Shown in pieces: positions 58,532-64,000 of a DNA stretch of 64,000 nucleotides (the first letter of the stretch is position 1; the number at the start of each line of letters is the position of its first letter). Source of the DNA: an uncultured Chloroflexota bacterium (GTDB taxonomy: Bacteria; Chloroflexota; Chloroflexia; Chloroflexales; Chloroflexaceae); contig CAKZKA010000061.1 in the NCBI GenBank assembly GCA_937120965.1, positions 1-64,000 of the forward strand, written 5' to 3'. Both the position numbers and the translations under genes were made by a program. Below the pieces are notes generated by a model that was not told the origin of the DNA, did no database searches, and saw nothing but the letters and a program-made list of their open reading frames with translations.

Positions 58532-59599
58532 GTGCAGATGCCCAGACGTTTCGGATGGATGGCTCTCCTGCTGCTGATCGGCGCGCTGCTGACGGCATGT
58601 GGCCAGGCCCCTGCTACCGCTCCCACCACCGCCCCTGCCGCGGCGCCCACCACCGCCCCCGCCGCGCTCGTGCCGGTGCGCCTGCAATTGAAGTGGGTGC
58701 CCCAGGCCCAGTTCGCCGGCTACTACGCCGCCCTTGACCAGGGCTTCTACGCCGAAGAAGGTCTCGATGTGACCATTCTCCCCGGCGGCCCCGATATCGT
58801 GCCTGAACAGGTGGTCGCCGCCGGCCAGGCCGAGTTTGGCATCAACTGGATGGCCAGCCTGCTCGCCACCCGCGAGACCGGCGCTCCGCTGATCAACATC
58901 GCCCAGGTCTTCACCCGCGCCGGGATGCGCCATCTGTCCTGGAAGGATAGCAACATCACCTCGCCGGCCGATTTCAAGGGGCGCAAGGTGGCGGTCTGGT
59001 TCGGCGGTAATGAGTATAACCTGCTGGCAACCCTCAGCAAGTACAACCTCAACAAAGACACCGACCTGACCCTGGTGCAGCAGCCTTTCGATATGAACCT
59101 GCTGCTCAACCGCGAGGTAGACGCGGCCGCCGCGATGACATACAACGAACTGTACCAGGTGCTCAGCGCCGGCCACACCATTGAGGAGCTGAACATTCTC
59201 GATTATAACGCCGAAGGCACCGCCATGCCCGAGGATGGCATCTTCGTAACCGAAGACTGGCTCAACGCCGACCCGCAGCATAAGGATATCGCCGCCCGCT
59301 TCCTGCGGGCCTCGTTTAAGGGGTGGGCCTACTGCCGCGATAACCCTGAGAGCTGTGTCGAGATTGTGCTCAAGCAGGATAGCGGCGGCGTGATGACCAG
59401 AGAGGCCCAGACCTGGCAGATGGAAGAGATCAACAAGCTCATCTGGGGCGATCCGATTGACCCGAATACGAAGATCGGCTATCTGGAGCCGTCGCTGTTC
59501 ACGTTTGCTGCGGATACCGCGCTGCAATTCGGAGTGATTACCAAACCTGCCGATGAGTCGGCTTACACTCACGAAATCTGGGAAATGGCGACGAAGTAG
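58532..59599 (+). CDS. NMT1/THI5-like substrate-binding lipoprotein
   Basis: 355 residues. Lipoprotein signal ends in the lipobox LLTAC (Cys23), followed by an Ala/Pro/Thr linker. The mature part is an NMT1/THI5-type solute-binding domain (LQLKWVPQAQFAGYYAALDQGFYAEEGLDVTI, QAEFGINWMASLLATRETGAPL, VDAAAAMTYNELYQVL). Relatives bind thiamine pyrimidine, riboflavin precursors or hydroxymethylpyrimidine-like rings. The CCCFC heme/iron motif of THI5 is absent, so it is a binding protein, not HMP synthase. I prefer the GTG at 58532 (AGGAGG 6 nt upstream) over the in-frame ATGs at 58514, 58526 and 58538. Delivers ligand to the two permeases. Confidence 0.92.
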   Translation: MQMPRRFGWMALLLLIGALLTACGQAPATAPTTAPAAAPTTAPAALVPVRLQLKWVPQAQFAGYYAALDQGFYAEEGLDVTILPGGPDIVPEQVVAAGQAEFGINWMASLLATRETGAPLINIAQVFTRAGMRHLSWKDSNITSPADFKGRKVAVWFGGNEYNLLATLSKYNLNKDTDLTLVQQPFDMNLLLNREVDAAAAMTYNELYQVLSAGHTIEELNILDYNAEGTAMPEDGIFVTEDWLNADPQHKDIAARFLRASFKGWAYCRDNPESCVEIVLKQDSGGVMTREAQTWQMEEINKLIWGDPIDPNTKIGYLEPSLFTFAADTALQFGVITKPADESAYTHEIWEMATK

Positions 59600-59705
59600 T
59601 AGAACTTCCCGGGAGGGCCTCGCCCTCCCAAACCCTCCCCTCGGGCAGGGGCTTGAGGAAATCCCGGTTTCCCGCTTTGTTCACCCTGGTCCTGAAAGGT
59701 GCATT
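59600..59705. repeat. Short repeat gap before the LLM oxidoreductase
   Basis: GGGAGGGCctcGCCCTCCC hairpin at about 59610-59629 and a decayed palindrome (GGAAATCCCGGTTTCC) at about 59656-59671. Confidence 0.6.
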
Positions 59706-60701
59706 ATGGACTTTGCCATCACCCTGAAACTCGACATGCCGCCGGCTCGCAGCGTGGCGCTGACCCGCCAGGCCGAGGCGGCCGGCTTTAGCTACGGCTG
59801 GGTCTTCGACTCCCACGTGCTCTGGCAGGAACCCTACCCGCTCCTTACCCTCATGGCTGCCAGTACCGAACGCATGCGCCTGGGCACCTGCGTCACCAAC
59901 CCGGCGGTACGCGATGTGACCGTTACCGCCAGCGCCCTGGCGACACTCAACCTGATCTCCGGCGGACGCATGGACCTGGGCATCGGACGCGGCGACAGTT
60001 CGCGTCGCGTTCTGGGTAAGAAGCCCACCACGCTCGAAAACCTGGAGACGGCCACGCGCAAGATCCAGGCCCTGGCGACTGGCGCCGAGGTCGAGCACGA
60101 GGGTGCGCCGGTGCGCCTGGCGTGGGCCAACCCGGCCTATAATCTGCCGGTGTGGGTAGCCGCTTATGGCCCGAAGGCTCTGCATCTCACCGGGCGCATC
60201 GCTGATGGGGTGATCCTCCAGTTCGCCGATCCCGACCTGATCCGCTGGTGCCTGACCTTCGTCCACGAAGGCGCCCGCGCCGCCGGGCGCGATCCCGCGG
60301 CGATCAAAGTGATGGCGGCAGCTCCCGTGTGGGTCGCCGATGATCTGGCTCTGGCTCGCGACCGGGTGCGCTGGTTCCCCGCCCTCGTTTCCAACCACGT
60401 GGTTGATCTGCTCTCACGCTACGATCCCGCCGAACTGCCCCCGGCGCTTACCGCCTATGTCGAAAACCGCGGGACCTATGATTACCGCCAGCACGCCGAG
60501 GTCGGCTCGTCCAATGCTACCTTTGTAAGCGATGAGGTGGTGGACCGCTTCTGCATCGTTGGCCCGCTGGAGGAACACCGCCGGCGCCTGGAGGAACTGG
60601 CAGCCGTTGGTGTCGATCAGTTCAATATCTACCTGATGTCCGGCGATGAGGAGACCTGTCTGGAACAGTACGCCCGGGTGACGCCGGAGTTTTGCGCGTA
60701 G
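59706..60701 (+). CDS. LLM-class flavin/F420-dependent oxidoreductase
   Basis: 331 residues with the bacterial-luciferase TIM barrel (ARSVALTRQAEAAGFSYGWVFDSH, NLISGGRMDLGIGRGDSSRRVLG, VWVAAYGPKALHLTGRIADGVIL). The block WVFDSHVLWQEPYPLLTLMAASTERMRLGTCVTNPAVRDVTVTA is close to the TIGR03842-type F420 oxidoreductase group. FMN or F420 as cofactor is not decided by the motifs. It follows the SBP by 106 nt and precedes the hydantoinase. An oxidation or reduction of the imported ring before hydrolysis is inference. The ATG at 59706 is preceded by AAAGGTG. Confidence 0.86.
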   Translation: MDFAITLKLDMPPARSVALTRQAEAAGFSYGWVFDSHVLWQEPYPLLTLMAASTERMRLGTCVTNPAVRDVTVTASALATLNLISGGRMDLGIGRGDSSRRVLGKKPTTLENLETATRKIQALATGAEVEHEGAPVRLAWANPAYNLPVWVAAYGPKALHLTGRIADGVILQFADPDLIRWCLTFVHEGARAAGRDPAAIKVMAAAPVWVADDLALARDRVRWFPALVSNHVVDLLSRYDPAELPPALTAYVENRGTYDYRQHAEVGSSNATFVSDEVVDRFCIVGPLEEHRRRLEELAAVGVDQFNIYLMSGDEETCLEQYARVTPEFCA

Positions 60702-61065
60702 GACTGACCCTCCGACATCAGGGGAAACCGGGTCTCCCCACCCTCCCTCCTTCCGGTTTAAGGAGGACAGAGCGTATGGGCGCCGACGGGCGTTATGGCG
60801 TTGGGATGCGCTGGTTGGTCCTCACGAGACCAGAGCCGTGCGCGGGGGCGTTCCAATGCGGTACACGCCACCCTGGCTCGAATGTTCTGTCAGCCCTTAA
60901 ACCGGGAGGGGTGAGGAGGGCGCAGCCCGCCCGCGCCGCGCGCGCAGGGGCGTGGGGAACCCGGGGTTCCCCACCCTCTCTCTTCCGGGAAGGGTGAGGA
61001 GGGCGCAGCCCGCCCGGGAGAACGTTTGATTTGCGCTGGAAGTTTAATACCAAAGGAGCCAACCA
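60702..61065. repeat. 364-bp gap with TIR element copy C
   Basis: Palindromes GGGGAAACCGGGTCTCCCC at 60721-60739 and GGGGAACCCGGGGTTCCCC at 60954-60972. TIR element copy C (60753-60906) lies between. gaggagggcgcagcccgcc hairpins at about 60913-60931 and 60995-61013. The SD of the hydantoinase (AAAGGAG) is at 61052-61058. No gene. Confidence 0.7.
60753..60906. mobile_element. Small TIR element, copy C
   Basis: 154 bp. Ends CCGGTTTAAGG and the reverse complement of CCGGTTTAAGGG, then GGACAGAGCGTATG against CTGACAGAACA. The core keeps ggcgttgggatgcgctggttg and gttccaatgcggtaca as in copies A and B but lacks their inner hairpin. Confidence 0.63.
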
Positions 61066-62466
61066 GTGTCAACGCTGATAAAAGGTGGAACCGTCGTAAC
61101 GGCCAGCGACACGTTCGCTGCTGATGTCTTGATCGAAGGCGAGCAGATCGTTGCCGTGGGCCAGGGGTTAAGTGGGAACACCGTCATCGACGCGAGCGGC
61201 GCCTACGTCATCCCCGGCGGCATTGATGTGCATACCCACCTGGATATGCCCTTCGGCGGCACGGTCTCGTCGGACGATTTTTTCACCGGGCAGCGCGCAG
61301 CCGCCTTCGGTGGCACGACGATGCACATTGACTTCGCCATCCAACCCCGCGGCGCAACCCTGCGCGAGACACTCGATATCTGGCACGCCAAAGCCAGAGA
61401 CAAAGCGGTGATTGACTACGGCTTCCACGTGGCAATCACCGATCTGCCCGACAGTGTGCTCGAAGAGATGCCGCGCTGCATCGAATACGGGGCCACGAGC
61501 ATGAAGCTCTTTATGGCCTACAAGGGCGCGCTGCAAGTAGACGATATGACCCTCTTCCGCGCTATGCAGCAGGCGGCGCAGCACCGTCTGCTGATTATGG
61601 TCCACGCCGAAAATGGCGACGCGATTGACGTGCTCATCCGCGAGGCCGTCGCGGCGGGCCAGCTCGCTCCCAGGTACCACGCCCTGACACGCCCCCCCGA
61701 ACTCGAAGCCGAGGCCACCGCGCGCGCCGTGCGCCTGGCCGAAGTAGCCGGCGCGCCGCTCTACGTGGTCCACCTGACCAATGCTGGCGCGCTGGAAGCG
61801 GTGCGCCTGGCCCGCGCGCGGGGCAAGGCCGGGCAGATCTTTGCCGAGACCTGCACCCAGTACTTCTTCTTCACCAGAGACGACCTGGCGCGCGAGGGCT
61901 TCGAGGGGGCCAAATGGGTCTGCTCGCCGCCCTTCCGCTCCCCTTACGACCAGGAGGCCCTCTGGCAGGGAGTGGCCGATAACTCGCTGCAGGTAGTCTC
62001 TACCGACCACTGCCCGTTCTGGTTCCAGGGCGGCATTGAGGGGCGCCCCGCCGGCAAGGAGCTGGGTCGCGAGAGCTTCGCGAAGATCCCCAACGGCTGC
62101 CCGGGGATCGAAGAGCGCATGATGCTCCTCTACACCTACGGCGTGCGCGCGGGCCGCATCTCGCTCAACCGCTGGGTCGAACTGTGCTGCACCAATCCGG
62201 CCCGCCTCTTCGGCTGCTACCCCCGCAAAGGCACCCTGACCCCCGGCGCCGATGCCGATGTTGTGGTGTGGGACCCCGAGGCCAGACGCATCCTCAGCGC
62301 CGCCACGCTGCACCAGCGCACCGATTATACCCTCTACGAAGGCTGGGAGATCACCGGCGCGCCGCGGGTGGTGCTCTCGCGGGGCCGGGTGATCGTCGAA
62401 GGAGATACGTGGACCGGCGAGGCCGGCGCGGGGCGCTTCGTGCATCGCCGCCCGTTTGCCCCGTAA
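61066..62466 (+). CDS. hydA: Dihydropyrimidinase / D-hydantoinase
   Basis: 466 residues, an amidohydrolase. Metal site residues: His56 and His58 (DVHTHLD), Lys147 (SMKLFMAYKG, carbamylated), His180 (MVHAENGD), the His of VVHLTNAG and the Asp of STDHCPF. The FGGTVSSDDF region is typical of dihydropyrimidinases. It opens a cyclic amide ring (5,6-dihydrouracil, hydantoin) to the N-carbamoyl acid. Stereo-preference is not predictable. GTG start with AAAGGAG 7 nt upstream. Next to an M20 carbamoylase that would act on the product. Confidence 0.94.
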   Translation: MSTLIKGGTVVTASDTFAADVLIEGEQIVAVGQGLSGNTVIDASGAYVIPGGIDVHTHLDMPFGGTVSSDDFFTGQRAAAFGGTTMHIDFAIQPRGATLRETLDIWHAKARDKAVIDYGFHVAITDLPDSVLEEMPRCIEYGATSMKLFMAYKGALQVDDMTLFRAMQQAAQHRLLIMVHAENGDAIDVLIREAVAAGQLAPRYHALTRPPELEAEATARAVRLAEVAGAPLYVVHLTNAGALEAVRLARARGKAGQIFAETCTQYFFFTRDDLAREGFEGAKWVCSPPFRSPYDQEALWQGVADNSLQVVSTDHCPFWFQGGIEGRPAGKELGRESFAKIPNGCPGIEERMMLLYTYGVRAGRISLNRWVELCCTNPARLFGCYPRKGTLTPGADADVVVWDPEARRILSAATLHQRTDYTLYEGWEITGAPRVVLSRGRVIVEGDTWTGEAGAGRFVHRRPFAP

Positions 62467-62851
62467 TACCAGCCAGGGAGGGTGGTGGGGAAACCGGGTT
62501 TCCCCACCACCCAACCGCCGTTGGGAGCGGCTGGCACCCCACCGGCAGGGGGATGGGGAACCCCGGGTTCCCCGGCTGGTCACTGCAGGGAGGGGGATGG
62601 GGAAACCCGGTTTCCCCATTCCCCAACCGCCGTTGGGAGCGGCTGGCACCCCCCACCGGCAGGGGGATGGGGAACCCCGGGTTCCCCGGCTGGTCACTGC
62701 AGGGAGGGGGATGGGGAAACCCGGTTTCCCCATTCCCCAACCGCCGTTGGGAGCGGCTGGCACCCCCCACCGGCAGGGGGATGGGGAACCCCGGGTTCCC
62801 CATATTTTCACCTCAGGTTGTCAGGCTGCCACTGAACCGAAAGCACAGATT
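62467..62851. repeat. 114-bp tandem array of palindromes between hydantoinase and carbamoylase
   Basis: Palindromes alternate: GGGGAAACCGGGTTTCCCC (62487-62505, with flanking GGTGGT/ACCACC giving a 15-bp stem), GGGGAACCCCGGGTTCCCC (62555-62573), GGGGAAACCCGGTTTCCCC (62599-62617), then 62669-62687, 62713-62731 and 62783-62801. The unit, with accgccgttgggagcggctgg, repeats every 114 bp (112 for the first). ORFs across it repeat the same residues and are not genes. The last 50 bp carry the start signals of the next gene. Confidence 0.8.
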
Positions 62852-64000
62852 ATGACAACTTCAACCCTCAACCCGGCCCGCACCCTCGCCGAACTCAAAG
62901 AACTGCGAGCGTTGACGGGCAACGCCGACGGCGCGCAACGCGTAGCCTGGACCGACACCTGGGCCAGGGCGCGGGCCTGGTACCGTGAGAAACTGGCGGC
63001 CCTGCCGGTGAGTGTCGAAACGGACGAAGGCGGCAACCTCTGGGCCACTCTGCGCGGCGCCTCGGAGCGCGCCCTGCTGATTGGCGGCCACCTGGACTCG
63101 GTGCCGAACGGGGGCTGGCTCGACGGTTGCCTGAATGTGCTCGCCGGCCTCGAAGTGCTGCGCCGAATCGCCGCCGAAGGCACGCCGCCCGTGACCGTGC
63201 GCCTGGTAGACTGGGCCGACGAAGAGGGCGCCCGCTTCGGGCGCAGTCTGCTTGGCTCCAGCGCCTTTTCGGGCACCCTCGATCCCGCCACCGTCGCCGA
63301 TCTGCGCGACCGGGACGGCATTACCCTGCCCGAGGCCCTGGCGGCGCACGGTGTGGCCCTGGAACGGATGCTTGACGCCCGGCGGCAGCAGGCCAGGGCC
63401 GCGGCTTACCTCGAACTGCACATCGAGCAGGGGCCAGTGCTGGAAGATCTGGGGCTGCCGCTGGGCGTGGTAATCGGCACCTTCGGAGTAGAGCGCCACC
63501 GCATCACCTTCACCGGCCAGGCGGCCCACGCCGGCTCCACGCCGATGGATCGCCGCCGCGACGCCTTTGCTGCGGCCGCGAAACTGGGCCTGGAGATTCG
63601 CGGGATCGCCAGGCGGCACGGCGGGGTCTGCACCGTGGGGAGTTGCATCACCCGTCCGGGTATCGTGACGGCAGTGGTAGGGGAGTGTGTCGTCACACTC
63701 GATCAGCGCCATATGGACGCGCGGGCGCTGAGCGCGATGCTGCAGGAGGCCAGGGAGGCGGCGGCACGCTTCGCAGCCGAGGAGGGCTGCACGGTGGCCT
63801 GGGAGCCAATCTGGCGCATTGACCCCATTCCCTTCCACCCCGAGCTGATCGCCATGGGTGAAGCTGCCATTCGCGAGGTGGCGGGCGCAGCCCATCGCCT
63901 GCCGAGCGGCCCCCTGCACGACGCAGCCGAAGTGGCGCGGGCGGGCATCCCTACCGTCATGCTCTTCGTGCAGAGCCTGCGCGGCATCTCCCACAACAAA
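62852..64000 (+). CDS. Zn-dependent M20-family N-carbamoyl amidohydrolase (hydantoinase/carbamoylase family), 3' end cut by window
   Basis: 383 residues visible, with no stop before the window edge. M20 amidase with metal ligands His80 and Asp91 (GGHLDSVPNGGWLDG), Glu124-125 (DWADEEGARFG), His190 (LELHIEQGP) and His381 (SHNK). The group includes beta-ureidopropionase, N-carbamoyl-L-amino-acid hydrolase and allantoate amidohydrolase; motifs alone do not separate them. The hydantoinase gene in front makes a carbamoylase most likely: it would release CO2, ammonia and an amino acid or beta-alanine. The ATG at 62852 has weak upstream GAAAG. The final about 20-30 residues are missing. Confidence 0.92.
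   Translation, partial: MTTSTLNPARTLAELKELRALTGNADGAQRVAWTDTWARARAWYREKLAALPVSVETDEGGNLWATLRGASERALLIGGHLDSVPNGGWLDGCLNVLAGLEVLRRIAAEGTPPVTVRLVDWADEEGARFGRSLLGSSAFSGTLDPATVADLRDRDGITLPEALAAHGVALERMLDARRQQARAAAYLELHIEQGPVLEDLGLPLGVVIGTFGVERHRITFTGQAAHAGSTPMDRRRDAFAAAAKLGLEIRGIARRHGGVCTVGSCITRPGIVTAVVGECVVTLDQRHMDARALSAMLQEAREAAARFAAEEGCTVAWEPIWRIDPIPFHPELIAMGEAAIREVAGAAHRLPSGPLHDAAEVARAGIPTVMLFVQSLRGISHNK

Noticed and set aside
58532-59599. THI5-type pyrimidine synthase
   Set aside because: The CCCFC motif is absent and the protein has a lipoprotein signal, so it is a binding protein.
62470-62820. CRISPR array
   Set aside because: Repeats are present, but the spacers between palindromes are themselves repeated, not unique, and no cas gene is near.
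62184-62855. Proline/glycine-rich repeat ORFs (GNPGFPGWS, GETRFPHSP)
   Set aside because: They are translations of the 114-bp palindrome array. The palindrome has no stop in most frames, so it opens ORFs in all directions.

Overview
The window is high-GC bacterial DNA with 36 complete protein genes, one more cut by the right edge, and one short GxxExxY gene. I see no rRNA, tRNA, phage or CRISPR locus. Gene content (ABC1/UbiB-like kinase, GT-C envelope glycosyltransferases, BNR/Asp-box secreted proteins, multi-GAF PP2C phosphatase, paired VWA proteins, lipoprotein RND adaptor) and the dense families of short palindromic intergenic repeats suggest a Chloroflexota genome, probably class Chloroflexia. 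That assignment is inference from style; no taxonomic marker gene is present.

Layout. 0.6-5.3 kb (minus): dgkA-like kinase plus ABC1 kinase, then a coiled-coil/HhH membrane protein overlapping an Ig-like/SH3 protein. 5.7-6.4 kb (plus): histidine phosphatase. 6.5-24.5 kb (minus): a long envelope glycan and secreted-protein locus with two ArnT-like or GT-C membrane transferases, a SAM methyltransferase, an AftB-like GT-C, a GT4 glycosyltransferase, then a duplicated two-gene module (ConA/LamG-like protein plus Asp-box protein) and a further GT-C-like protein. 24.8-30.8 kb (minus): RND pump, lipoprotein adaptor and TetR regulator. 31.5 kb (plus): orphan OmpR-type regulator with Glu in place of the phospho-acceptor Asp. 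32.8-39.0 kb (minus): DAK2-like, RDD, a 13-residue-repeat membrane protein, and a double-VWA protein. 39.2-44.0 kb (minus): five-GAF PP2C phosphatase and YgfZ. 44.5 kb (plus): GxxExxY gene. 45.0-47.6 kb (minus): 2-oxoacid dehydrogenase E1 beta and alpha. 47.9-50.8 kb (plus): second double-VWA protein. 51.2-55.3 kb: PfkB kinase (minus), gamma-carbonic-anhydrase-like protein, uracil-DNA-glycosylase-like protein, HipA-like kinase and DUF3037 (plus). 55.6-64.0 kb (plus): NMT1/SsuA-type ABC transporter, LLM flavin/F420 oxidoreductase, dihydropyrimidinase/hydantoinase and an M20 carbamoylase, which reads as an uptake and ring-opening route for a cyclic ureide.

Intergenic DNA is the most unusual part. 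Almost every gap carries a 19-bp palindrome (GGGGAAACC-N-GGTTTCCCC) next to a GGGAGGGC-GCA-GCCCTCCC hairpin. I also see about 110-bp inverted repeats (four copies), a 103-bp MITE-like element caught inside one of them at a TA site, a 150-180-bp element with terminal inverted repeats (three copies), and tandem arrays with 154-, 114- and 68-bp periods. Many apparent small ORFs are translations of these repeats.
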